From assembly GCA_907164885.2 (NCBI GenBank), contig OU015500.1, positions 56,657,257-56,721,256 of the forward strand: a DNA stretch of 64,000 nt, in the 5' to 3' direction. The translations under genes were made by a program, and so were the position numbers. Positions 1 through 9,438 of this stretch are shown piece after piece (the first letter of the stretch is position 1; the number at the start of each line of letters is the position of its first letter). The notes beneath the pieces are model-generated. The model was not told the origin of the DNA. It saw nothing but the letters and a program-made list of their open reading frames with translations, and searched no databases. The DNA is from Dolomedes plantarius. Its lineage: Eukaryota > Arthropoda > Arachnida > Araneae > Dolomedidae.

Positions 1-36
1 GACATGCACGGCGGACACTTTGAACATCTGCTTTAA
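1..36 (+). pseudogene. mariner-like transposase, C-terminal tail only
   Basis: The window opens inside a reading frame that ends D-M-H-G-G-H-F-E-H-L-L-stop. A GGH-x-EHL tail directly before the stop is the usual C terminus of many arthropod mariner/IS630-type transposases. Only these eleven residues are visible because the gene enters from outside the window, so the catalytic domain and intactness cannot be judged. An AATAAA motif follows at 61-66 and a mariner-like terminal sequence ends near 228, which fits the 3' end of such an element. Confidence 0.6.
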
Positions 37-228
37 ATTGTGCATGCTGTTGATATGTTCAATAAAGTGTTTTTTCTTGCATTGGCAGTGACGTCATACT
101 TTGTTTTTCGTATTTTTCTCGTAAACTATGGATCGTACAGGAACGCTTCTTTGGGCAGTTTTTATGTACTCCCAATAAGGAATCTAGCTGTGCAGAGTTT
201 ATGCGGTCGTTTTGGGACACCCTATATA
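1..228 (+). mobile_element. 3' end of a mariner-like element
   Basis: This stretch holds the transposase tail, a short 3' untranslated part, and a terminal sequence reading tttgggacacccta just before a run of TATATA. Its reverse complement, tagggtgtcccaaa, resembles the TIR start of common arthropod mariner-like elements. The left part is outside the window. The next element (Tigger, from 239) starts only about ten bases further on. Confidence 0.55.
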
Positions 229-238
229 TATTAAAATA

Positions 239-2520
239 CAGTTGGTTCTCTGTTTAACGACTTTCAAGGGACCGTGAAAAATCGTCCTTAAGTAGAGATC
301 GTCCTTAAACAGAATTTGTGAAAAAATAACATTTCACTTCACACTTTACAGGCTTAGGACTGTCAATATATTTCTTAATATATTAGCATGTTTTAAAATG
401 TTATTTTTATTATCATCATTATTTTATTCACAAAAAGTTATTTTAAATTACATTGAAAAAAAGAGTACAAACATTACAATAAATTACGTTTTAAAAAATT
501 CAAAAAGTGTTGATTGCTTCATTCGCCTTGTTTTCGTTATTCTCTTTTCCAGATTTTCTAAAATGTTAAATGAGTCACCTTCCATTTTCGATGTAATATA
601 GCGTCGGAGAACATCTAGAGCAGAAATTGCATCTGTGTAAGACTGTGGCAGTGTCTCGTTTTCCGTGTTTTCAACTTCACCTTCATCGTCTGACACTGTG
701 TTTTCGTTTACAATATCTTCATAAATTTGTTCTACATTTCTGAAATCTGTTGTTAAAACATATTTATCACAATTGTAGAAATCTTGAATTGGAAAATCCT
801 CATCTTCAACAAGACTTCTCCATTCTTCAGGGGTAATGTCATCTTCGTTGATTTCTACATCCGTACTTTGCAGTTCCACTACAAGTTCTTTGTGAATTCC
901 AGCAACGCGAAAGCAGTTTTTTATTGTGGATGAAGAAACTTCTTTCCATGCTGATGTTATCATGTGCATTGCTTCCTAGATTGTAAATTTTCTAATTTTT
1001 ATACTGTCAGCCGAATTGTTTATTAATTTCCTAATTAAAGACTTTCTGTAGTATGCTTTCACACTGCGAATGATACCCAGGTCTAATGGCTGCAACTTGC
1101 TCGTGCAATTAGCTGGTAAGAAATGGATAGTCAAATTTGTAAGTCCAGGGATATTTGGAGTATGTGCAGTGCATCGGTCGATTAAAAGTAAAACTTTTCT
1201 CTTTTCTCGATGCATTTTTGCATCAAATTTTCTAATCCAGTCATTAAAAATTTGTGATGTCATCCACGCTTTATTGTTATTGCGGTACTCCCAAGGTTTC
1301 CTGGTGAGATTCTTAAAACACCTCGGTTGCTTTGATTTGCCTATAACTAGTGGTGGAAATTTCTCAGATCTATCCGAATTAGTGCACAGTAAAACCGTCA
1401 ATCGTCCCTTACTGTGTTTTCCACCAAAACACTTTTCGCCCATATACGTTAAGGTTTTATTAGGCACCATATTGTAGAATAGGCCCGTCTCATCTGCATT
1501 GAATATGTTCTTCTCATCATATCCATCTAATATCCCCTTCAGCACTATTTTCCATTCATCCACTATTTTTTCATCTACTGAGCCACTTTCGCCAGATATG
1601 CTTTTAAATACAAGCCCGTATCTTTCTTTGAACTTTGTTAGCCAACCAGCCGAAGCCTGAAAATTTTGCATTCCAAACTTTTCTTCCAGAATAATAGCAT
1701 TTTCTTTAAATATCACTCCGGAAATTTGAATGTTAGATGCTCTTCTTTGATGAAACCATTGCAGGACTTCCTTCTCAAACTCTTCTGATCGGCCACATTG
1801 AATTTTCTGCCGTTTGGATTTGGATCCCAAACCAAATTTTTGTGCTACTTCAAGAATTTTCTCTTTGCTTGCTAAAATGCCTTTGAGAGTAGACTCGGGT
1901 AGCTGAAATTGTCTTGCGAATTTGACTTTTGTTATTCCAACACTTTCTTCCCAGTTTTCAATAATTTTCACTTTTTCGTGTAGCGTAAGATGCTTTCGCT
2001 TTGATGCCATTTTGCTCTGCTCACCTCGTATTCGTACTCGAATGAACTCCTACACACAACCATGAATTCTCTAAACATGAACACGTACTTCCCAGAAGGA
2101 GTGAGAGAGGGGTGCTTTTGGACAGTTCGTAAATCACATGAGAACATGGTAGGTACAATAGAGTGATTCCACACCCGCACTAAGAAACTCGATCCACCAG
2201 GGAAGAATGTTCGATCTTCCGAGAAACAGTAATTCTCCCCCCCTCCCCCGGTTTTTTCCACTGCAACAAATCTATGATTGCAACAAACATAAAGGAAATT
2301 CTGGGTCTGTTATTGAAACCAAACTCCCCCACAGAAAGTAACCCTCCTGTAAATAAAATGTTGAAGAACAAGTTTATCATTTAAGAAAAATCGTCGTTAA
2401 ATACAGACAAAATCGTCGTTAAATAGAATTTTTTTACGTCGGAGGGACCGTGACCGGGAAATATCGTCTTTAAATAGAGATCGTCGTTAAGTAGAGCGTC
2501 GTTAAACAGAGAACCAACTG
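239..2520 (-). mobile_element. Tigger/pogo DNA transposon, nearly complete
   Basis: The 2282 bp element is bounded by perfect 23 bp terminal inverted repeats beginning cagttggttctctgtttaac, with TA target duplications at 237-238 and 2521-2522. It carries one transposase gene on the minus strand (484-2010). Inside both TIRs lies a second block that is repeated in direct orientation: gggaccgtga followed by atcgtc-type repeats at about 270-315 and 2444-2512. Both ends and the whole coding region survive, so this is the best-preserved element in the window. Confidence 0.93.
484..2010 (-). pseudogene. Tigger/pogo transposase with one in-frame stop
   Basis: A single 509-codon frame (stop included) starts at ATG 2008-2010 and ends at 484, interrupted only by one TAG at 976-978. 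Family knowledge: CENP-B-like helix-turn-helix DNA-binding N terminus, then a DDE integrase core that cuts and pastes the element at TA sites in the nucleus. Seen here: N-terminal MASKRKHLTLHEKVKIIENW, HTH region to about residue 60, CENPB-type domain about 70-140, first catalytic D in NADETGL, second D in LLLIDRCTAH (an R where N is usual), third D in PLDLGIIRSV. The C-terminal part after the stop continues in the same frame with EAMHMITSAW and ends FEFFKT. It is a pseudogene by the stop alone; readthrough or a sequencing error would give a full-length protein. Confidence 0.92.
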
Positions 2521-2595
2521 TAGTAAAGACATATATGATCGATAGCATCAGAAAAGAAAATCTTGGTGTTAAACCCCAGCCATTTTTTGTATTAG

Positions 2596-3707
2596 TGTAG
2601 TGACCCTCTATGTGAGTCGTTAGGTTGTGATCGTAAGGCCGTCTGCACCCGGAACAACAGAAAAGAAACTGATAACCGACCCTAATCACAAACCAGACCG
2701 TGATGAGTCGTAACCTATGTAATTGAATGAAGCCGCGCACACGGTGCAACTGGTTACAAATCCGTCAGCAATGCGTTTGTATTCAGTCGCAGGCAACTCA
2801 ACGTGTCGAGTCACTAGCAACTTCAGTCGCCAGTTTCTCTTGCGTTGTGCGTGTTATTACACAATCTATGTTACTTTTGATATCCTTTGAATAAATTTTC
2901 GATGATCACCAGAACGGTGATTATACTTCGACGTATCCGGTGAGTTATTTCTTTTCAATCACTTAAAAATGAAATTAAACGATATTTCTGAACTGGATGT
3001 AGTTCTGAAAGCTGATAGACCATCGAAAATTCGATCTTTACATAAACTTATTTTTGAGATAGAAGGTGATTGACAAAACCGAAAAAGCCTTAGAGAAATT
3101 TTCTGGTTTTGGTTTCAAACTAAAACAATCTGCTTATAAGCGTAAATTCGAGTATATTGAAAAATAATTTTCCTTAAATGATCTCATAACTATCTGTAAT
3201 TTGATGTGTATATCTAATGATGGAGCAAAACCGGAAATAATAACTCGAATTCTTGCATGTCTTTGTGATATAACATTACTTGAAAAAAATATCATTCGTG
3301 AAGATGAGGATAATGATATTGATGATCAGAGTGATAATCATTTTGTAAAAAATTCTGATCAACCCGTAAATAACAAACTAAATAAATTCGATAGCTCTGT
3401 TCAACTTGCAGTTGAAGAATTATACAAACCTAGCATTAGTTTTTCTGATATTGAAAATAATATTAGTCCATTTAATGGTGATTCTTGGCAAAATATTGAC
3501 AAGTGGAATGATGACTTTGATAATATTACTGATTTATTTCAATTAAGTAATTTGCATAAATTATTGTTTGCTAAACGATCTTTTACTGGTAAGGCTAAAT
3601 TATTCATTCAAAGTGAAAGTGGAATAAATTCTTGGATTAAACTTAAAGAACTGTAAATTTTTGAATTCGGTTCAACTTTTAACTCTGCTGAATCACATGA
3701 AATGTTA
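2596..3707 (+). mobile_element. gypsy-type LTR retrotransposon, 5' part (LTR-like sequence plus gag)
   Basis: A less AT-rich block starting tgtagtgaccctctatg, with an AATAAA near 2890, is followed by a gag-like coding region. The order LTR-like sequence, leader, gag is that of a Ty3/gypsy retrotransposon. The exact LTR end and primer-binding site are not clear. No protease, reverse transcriptase or integrase follows: the element breaks at a TTAA (3708-3711) where piggyBac-like sequence begins. Confidence 0.6.
2969..3707 (+). pseudogene. gag: gypsy-type gag polyprotein remnant
   Basis: Coding starts at ATG 2969 with MKLNDISELDVVLKADRPSK, meets TGA at 3071-3073, shifts frame near 3093, then runs openly from 3201 to 3656 (151 aa) and continues past a TAA with FEFGSTFNSAESHEM. 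The block around residues SPFNGD, IDKWNDDF, LHKLLFAKRSFTGKAKLFIQ and GINSWIKLK matches the capsid region of arthropod gypsy gag proteins, which build the cytoplasmic virus-like particle. The N-terminal part looks like a small SAP/DEK-type helical domain. No zinc knuckle is reached. It is broken by at least two stops and one frameshift. Confidence 0.72.
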
Positions 3708-4360
3708 TTAACCCTCCGTCGGGCGCAACTAATCTGTGAGATGAAGTCACAAGTTTTTTTTTTGCACCAAACAGCGTGATCGGGGGGGGGGAGTGGAGTA
3801 AGTCTCCTAGTAGCTTCCTGTCTCTCTCCTACTTACAGAAGATCGTCTTCGGTTTTCTCCAGTACTTCGCTAAGTGTCATGAGAGATCTATTAATCTCTC
3901 AGATGAATTGCGCCCGATCGTGTAAGTATTTTTTACTTTCGAATTTTCACTTTTGTCTGTTTATATTTCTTTTTTATACCTAAAATAGCACATGAAGCAA
4001 GTTCTAGCCCCTAATTCAGTGATATTGACCTTTATTTACCTTTATTTTACTTTCAATGCAACGAGTTGTGATTGGAACAACTCCAAAGGAGGAACATTAA
4101 AACAAGGGAAATGCCTATTCAACTACAAAATGAACTACGTGAGTTCCAACCTACCTCACAACATCAGGAGGTGCCTGCATCTGCATGCCACGGCGGACAG
4201 AGGAAGAGGTGTTCCAAATGTCGTTAAATAAAGAAATTTGCTATTCAAAATATAAATGTCTGAAATGTAATGTTGAAGTATTTTGATTGGAGCATGCCAA
4301 GATGATATGTGAAAAATGTCATGATTCAGATTTTACCGTGCCTCAACCTGGCACATGAAT
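3708..4360 (+). mobile_element. piggyBac-like remnant inserted in gag
   Basis: The gag frame stops at TTAA (3708-3711) followed by ccctccgtc, the TTAA-CCC start usual for piggyBac ends. Positions 3719-3740 (tcgggcgcaactaatctgtg) and 3897-3918 (its imperfect inverse, atgaattgcgcccga at its core) form a ~200 bp subterminal inverted repeat. A run of ten or more G lies at 3782-3791. A decayed piggyBac C-terminal cysteine-rich segment lies at 4102-4345. No right-hand TTAA end is recognisable, so the element is deleted and truncated. Confidence 0.5.
4102..4345 (+). pseudogene. piggyBac transposase C-terminal cysteine-rich remnant
   Basis: Read across a stop and a frameshift, this stretch gives QRKRCSKCR, then KYKCLKCNVEVF, then EHAKMICEKCHD. 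The C-x2-C, C-x2-C, H, C-x2-C pattern is the zinc-binding cysteine-rich domain that closes piggyBac transposases and binds the element ends. Preceding residues (NELREFQPTSQH) have the look of the linker before that domain. The catalytic part is gone. Assignment rests on the cysteine pattern and the TTAA end upstream. Confidence 0.5.
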
Positions 4361-4539
4361 AACTTTTCATTATTAATTTATTTATTTCTTTTTATTATAA
4401 ATACTCATATATGAGCCATCATATATGAGATTAAAATGAAAATGACCTTTGAAGAAGTTGAAAGAGAATGGCCCTACTGCAGCCATTTGGTTTCAGTACT
4501 TTGAAATGGTAAACCTTATGAAAGCTTCATCACCGTCAA

Positions 4540-5900
4540 TTGTACGGTGAAAGTAAACGGTTTAAATATAGTAGTACACTGTTATTGCTTTTTCAGAGGA
4601 TAGCGATTGCTAAACAAAACGACGAAGACCTAGTATTTTATTCAGAATATGAGTTAGCTCCCTTTCCGTTGGCTCTGTTTAATGAAGATGGTATGCGAGA
4701 GACAACGACATTGGCCATATACGACGTTTTTGAAGTGCCAAAGACCTTAACCTCCTGAACTGCGTCAACGTTGCGGACAGTGGTTTTCTCCTACACCGTG
4801 TCAAATGGGGAACACAATTAACTTTTTAAGCTGATTGCACAAATTAAGTTAACTATATAAAAAGCACTATGGTACCAGCTGTATAGTCGTTTTTAATGGC
4901 TAATCCGACACCACTAACAGTACAAAATAATTGTCAAAATATACGGTCTATACAAAATATACGGTAATATACGGTCGATTGTGAACAAATCTGTAGAGAT
5001 AAACTTTGATGGTAACATTGGAGTTACTGTTCAACAAGAATAGTTCCTTTCAAATAAAAACAGCAAGAGCGAACTGATCAGCATTCTATCAGTTCAGTTG
5101 GAAAACAATGGGATTCGAATCCGACAAACTAATTACGCCGCCGTTATTCTCATTATAAATACTGCAATTAATGAAGCATTTTCTGGTAACAACATCGTTG
5201 TAATCATCGGCGAAGAGGTTGACCACCTGATTCAATTAACAGCTCTCACTCCTACGGAAGAAAGACATTTTCCTTGTCAAACCACTCAAAGGGAAAGCAA
5301 AGAAAATATATATTCATCAAATAAAATACAATCATAGGGACATACCAAAGTATCCATTTTCTTCATGCGTTCAGTGGATGCAATACTACTTCTGCAGCAT
5401 CCAACAACGGAAAGAAACTGTGTAAAAATGTTCGAAAGTAAAGATATGAAACACAACATGACAGTAGTTAATAAATGCAACTCATCGCACAATTATGTTG
5501 CTCAAGCAGGAGAATGTTTTACTCTGATCTGGTATGGAGCACATTCCAGTGAACAGTCCCTTAATAAGTTTAGGTACAAATGCTTCGCAAAATTTGGCCC
5601 TAAATGAAAACCATATATTTCGTCTCTTCCCTCATCTGAAGAGGAAGACAGGCTACAATCCTTTCGGCTGTATCACCAAGTGCAGAAGTGGTTTGGGAAT
5701 GAGTTTAATCCTGAAGTGTGGGGCTGGAAACGTCAAGAGAAATCCGTTGTGCTCATCACAATTATGGATGCAGTGGTTCTCAATTCAGTTTTAAGCATAG
5801 TGTTTTGCAACTGTAAGACTGACTGGGAAGAAAGATGAGTGTGTCAGAAAGCAGGCATCAACTCCACAACGGCCTGCAATAACTGCAATGGGATATGTCA
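4540..5900 (+). pseudogene. uncharacterised multicopy arthropod protein, decayed
   Basis: Broken pieces follow in order. At 4540-4758: FQRIAIAKQNDEDL and YELAPFPLALFNEDGMRE. At 5098-5337: VVIIGEEVDHLIQLTALTPT. At 5345-5607: a segment starting about FMRSVDA, then CVKMFESKDMKHN and YGAHSSEQSLNKFRYKCFAK. At 5628-5900: SEEEDRLQSFRLYHQVQKWF, then FCNCKT. I know this order from a large uncharacterised protein family in arthropods and Hydra, typically with 'VVGEDVDLL', 'HAFSGCDTT' and a C-terminal cysteine-rich motif. The central V-x-G-E-D-V-D pattern resembles PIN/flap-nuclease folds, which is inference. Here the copy has several frameshifts and stops and no recognisable terminal repeats. Confidence 0.6.
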
Positions 5901-5904
5901 CAAT

Positions 5905-6560
5905 TACATACCCCATTGAAGTTATAGCTCTGTAGATCATGACTATCCAATAGAAGGAATTTATGAATGAGGTGATGCTAGCTGACCCATAGACGATATT
6001 TTCAAGACTGACGACACGAACAATCCAGTATCAAAAAAAGCACGTCAACCATAAAGGAGGCAAGCTTAAAAAATTATACACAATGAAAATACGGTAGTGA
6101 ATACACCCAAGTTTATTGCAATAGTTTATAAAATTAATAATGATCAATTATCTACATACCAAAACACATTAAAGTCTATTTTCTTGTATTTAAAGAATGC
6201 CGCAATGAGGGAGCGGAGATAATTCAAAGGAAAGCGCCTACAAAGAGACTTGGATGCTACTTCCATAATCAACGGGCATTTAACAGTCAATATTTTGGTA
6301 CGTGTTAGGGTTACGACAAACTGTATTTAATTTTTTGCACACAATTTAATTTCTTTAATTTTTGTATTCAAACTTTTTTTTTTACATAAAGTTAATATTT
6401 CACAGTTATTCACAAAAACACAAAAAGCCTTTTCAAATCTCTAAACAGGTCATAGGGAGATTATTGTTTTGAAATCTAGATACGAACCATGTCCGTCAAA
6501 AATGATTTTTTGCTATAGATGTTAGAGTAAATAAATGAGCTAGGATGTCTATGCTTCTCG
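5905..6560. other. AT-rich intergenic stretch
   Basis: I see no coding stretch, terminal repeat or RNA gene here. Sequence is AT-rich with T-runs near 6370-6385. Confidence 0.4.
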
Positions 6561-6596
6561 ACCATATATATTATATATATTATATATAATATATAC
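6561..6596. repeat. (TA)n-rich tract
   Basis: Interrupted TATATTA/ATATAT tract directly before the GC-rich hairpin at 6609. Confidence 0.8.
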
Positions 6597-6608
6597 TTTT
6601 GGCTCAAT

Positions 6609-6646
6609 GCGCGGGTCACCCCAATCGCGATGGCGATGACCCGCGC
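6609..6646. repeat. GC-rich inverted repeat (hairpin)
   Basis: The arms gcgcgggtca (6609-6618) and tgacccgcgc (6637-6646) are perfect inverses around an 18-base loop that contains the palindrome tcgcga. It stands out in AT-rich DNA directly after a (TA)n tract. It resembles GC-rich subterminal hairpins of DNA transposons (compare 18421-18440), but I find no partner end. Confidence 0.7.
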
Positions 6647-6649
6647 GTC

Positions 6650-7093
6650 CGCGTCCCAGGTGATGATAGTTCGCTCCTTTCAAAGTCAATTATCTTTGTT
6701 CATGTTAGACTTATAAAAAATGTAAATAATGCTTTTGTCCTCTTAGTTTACATTTATGCGCTTTCAATTTTGTATAAAATTTTTTACATAAAATAAACAT
6801 TTCTCAAATACTTGCAAAAATCAAAAAAAGTGTCACATTTTCCAAGATGGCGGCGAAAGCTCGAGTCTGACTGGTGGGGACTTTAGTATGTTCACAGTAT
6901 GTCCAAGCAAACATCTTAACCAATTTTTAAAACTTTCATATTTTTTTTAGCCATAAAACCTATGTTCACTGGGCTAGTAGTGGTCATGTATCATTAGTCT
7001 TACTCGTTCTTTCTCATATTTCTTTTGTCGTGCACTTGATACTTCACCTTTATATGCGAACACTTCGCTGGCACTCAATCTTTTCGTTGTCTT

Positions 7094-7096
<3 letters not shown>
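6650..7096. other. intergenic stretch with a YY1-like motif
   Basis: No gene recognised. At about 6843-6856 the sequence caagatggcggcgaaag contains AAGATGGCGGC, the classic YY1 binding consensus in animals. One motif in non-coding DNA is weak evidence for function. Confidence 0.3.

Positions 7097-7128
<32 letters not shown>
7097..7128. repeat. (TA)n microsatellite
   Basis: Pure TA dinucleotide tract abutting the first LTR-like repeat. Confidence 0.95.
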
Positions 7129-7133
<5 letters not shown>

Positions 7134-7540
7134 AATTTCAAACCTTTTCATTATCATTAACTTAACACGCCTTTTCCAAATTATTTCATTTTATGGCAAC
7201 AGAACATCATCCCTCATTTCAGATTTTGACCTATAAATAATAGAAGTAATCTAGTGTTTTCCCCTTAAGAAAGCACACGCCTAAATCTTATATAACGCGA
7301 ATGGTGTGGAACATTCGAGAACTATGACGAAACGATCACCCCATATGGCGTTTAAGCCAGATGATGAGTTTTGACCAATCGGATGTTTAATAGATCCGCA
7401 TTTGGGCGAGAGATTCCGTGCCTCTAGAGCTTTTGTGCGTCTGCTACCAACCAGGAAATATCTAAAGTTCGCTGCTGTCGATTTGCGATAGCGGAGCCCC
7501 CGTCACCATTCTCGCGATGTCGTCCAAATAAAGATTCATC
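7127..7540 (+). repeat. LTR-like direct repeat, copy 1
   Basis: Starts tgaaataaatttcaaacc and closely matches the copy at 8085-8530, including gacctataaata (a TATA-like motif), tatataacgcgaatggtgtg, ttaatagay-ccg, and an AATAAAG at 7527. A TATA-like motif followed about 300 bp later by a poly(A) signal within a direct repeat is the plan of an LTR. Only about 0.5 kb of AT-rich DNA lies between copies and no gag-pol is seen, so this could be a deleted retrotransposon or a segmental duplication. Confidence 0.55.
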
Positions 7541-7544
7541 GAGA

Positions 7545-8084
7545 TGAAAGCGTCTTTTCTTTCGGTGGTGGACATAGATTATTTCGCCTGTCCTGGTGCG
7601 ACGACTAATCCGCCACGACTAAAACCCGGATTATGGAACACTGCGAGTTCACCTCACCGTTTGAACATTCGACCACGTCCATTTGCCGAAAGCTCCGGGA
7701 CAGTTTTCATTTCAACTCTTTTACAACAATATTTAACTCTCCAATCAAAAATAAATCATGGAAAATATTTTAAAACACTTCAAAAATCTTAATATTTTAT
7801 CCATGGGGAACAACACCACTATAATTTCCCTATCTGATTATAAAAACAAATAATTTTAACAAAATTTTAACCAATACTCTCAAAATACTTTTTATCAAAG
7901 GAAACTTTACTAATATAAATCATAATTTCAACAATATTTTACTCGATATACTGAAGAATATTCTAATATGCTTTATAATCCAAAATACTTCAAAATAAAT
8001 TTTTCATCAAAATACTACTATAAATATTAAATATAATTATAAGTTAAAAATAGTTTAAGTAAATTTAATTTTAGTTCTTGAAAT
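7545..8084. other. spacer between the two LTR-like repeats
   Basis: About 200 moderately GC-rich bases (7545-7740), partly similar to 8530-8660 after the second copy, then AT-rich DNA. No coding region recognised. Confidence 0.4.
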
Positions 8085-8530
8085 TGAAATAAATTTCAAA
8101 CCTTTTCACTATCATTAACAAAATTTCCAAATTCTTTCATCTTATCACAACAGAACACCGTCCCTCATTTCTGATTTTGACCTATAAATAACCAAAGTAT
8201 TCTAGTGTTTTCCCCTTAAGCAAGCACTTGTCTAAATCTTATATAACGCGAATGGTGTGGAACATTCGAGAACTATGACGAAGCGATCACCCCATGTCGC
8301 GTTTAAGTCAGGTGATGAGTTTCGACCAATCGGAAGTTTAATAGACCCGTATTCGGGCGAGAGATTTCGCAGTTCTAGAGCTTTTGTGTGTCTGCTTCCA
8401 ACGAAGAAACATGTAAAGTTTTCGTTCTTGTCAAATATGCGCGGGCGGGGTCCCCGTCCCCGGCCACTCGCGCGATGTGTTCGAACAAATTTAATTGATG
8501 TTTCACGAAAACTGCGTCGGAAATAAAGAC
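8085..8530 (+). repeat. LTR-like direct repeat, copy 2
   Basis: Direct repeat of 7127-7540 with small insertions. It keeps the TATA-like gacctataaata, the block tataacgcgaatggtgtgga, cgaccaatcgga, and AATAAAG at 8522. A GC-rich insertion gcgggcggggtccccgtcc (about 8441-8460) is not in copy 1. ORFs across it on both strands are shadows. Confidence 0.55.
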
Positions 8531-8679
8531 TTTGTTATGAACCAGCTGCCTTTTTCCTTCTAGTATGAATCCGAGGTGTTTTATTGTCCTCTCCGTATAC
8601 CTCGCCACTCCCTACGACTTGTTACGACTACTACTCTCCGGGTATATGACTACAGGGTTATCAATCTTCCATATCATTT

Positions 8680-9012
<333 letters not shown>

Positions 9013-9160
9013 AGATGTTCCAAAAATAACACACGACTTGAAAAATCAATTAAAGAAAAACGGATGGTGATATAAATGTACGGTTTGCTGCATTCTGCTT
9101 AGGTAACCAGGGAATTTATTTTCACCAATTTTAGTTGCAAAGTAGCAATTAGTTGCAAAG

Positions 9161-9183
9161 ATATATATATATATATATATATA
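9161..9183. repeat. (TA)n microsatellite
   Basis: Short TA tract. Confidence 0.9.
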
Positions 9184-9302
9184 CAGGGATAGATTTGAGG
9201 CAGAATGCACCGGTACCTCTCTCTCGGAAAAAAAATTACGATAGTTAAAAACATTTATTTAATGACGTATTTACTCTCTGTTCTTAGTGAGTCAGCCTGG
9301 CT

Positions 9303-9338
<36 letters not shown>
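9303..9338. repeat. (TA)n microsatellite
   Basis: TA tract directly preceding the 'gctgaaatcccgtgcttcgc' start of an interspersed repeat. Confidence 0.9.
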
Positions 9339-9438
9339 TAGCTGAAATCCCGTGCTTCGCTACGAAGTACATTCAAATTAAATACAACGGTCAATGTATG
9401 CAATTAATGCCAAAAAAAATGAATATATATTTATAATA

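Noticed and set aside
1070..1477. 135-codon plus-strand frame
   Set aside because: Antisense shadow of the Tigger transposase.
6609..6646. piggyBac end
   Set aside because: GC hairpin resembles the one at 18425 but lacks TTAA and a partner end.
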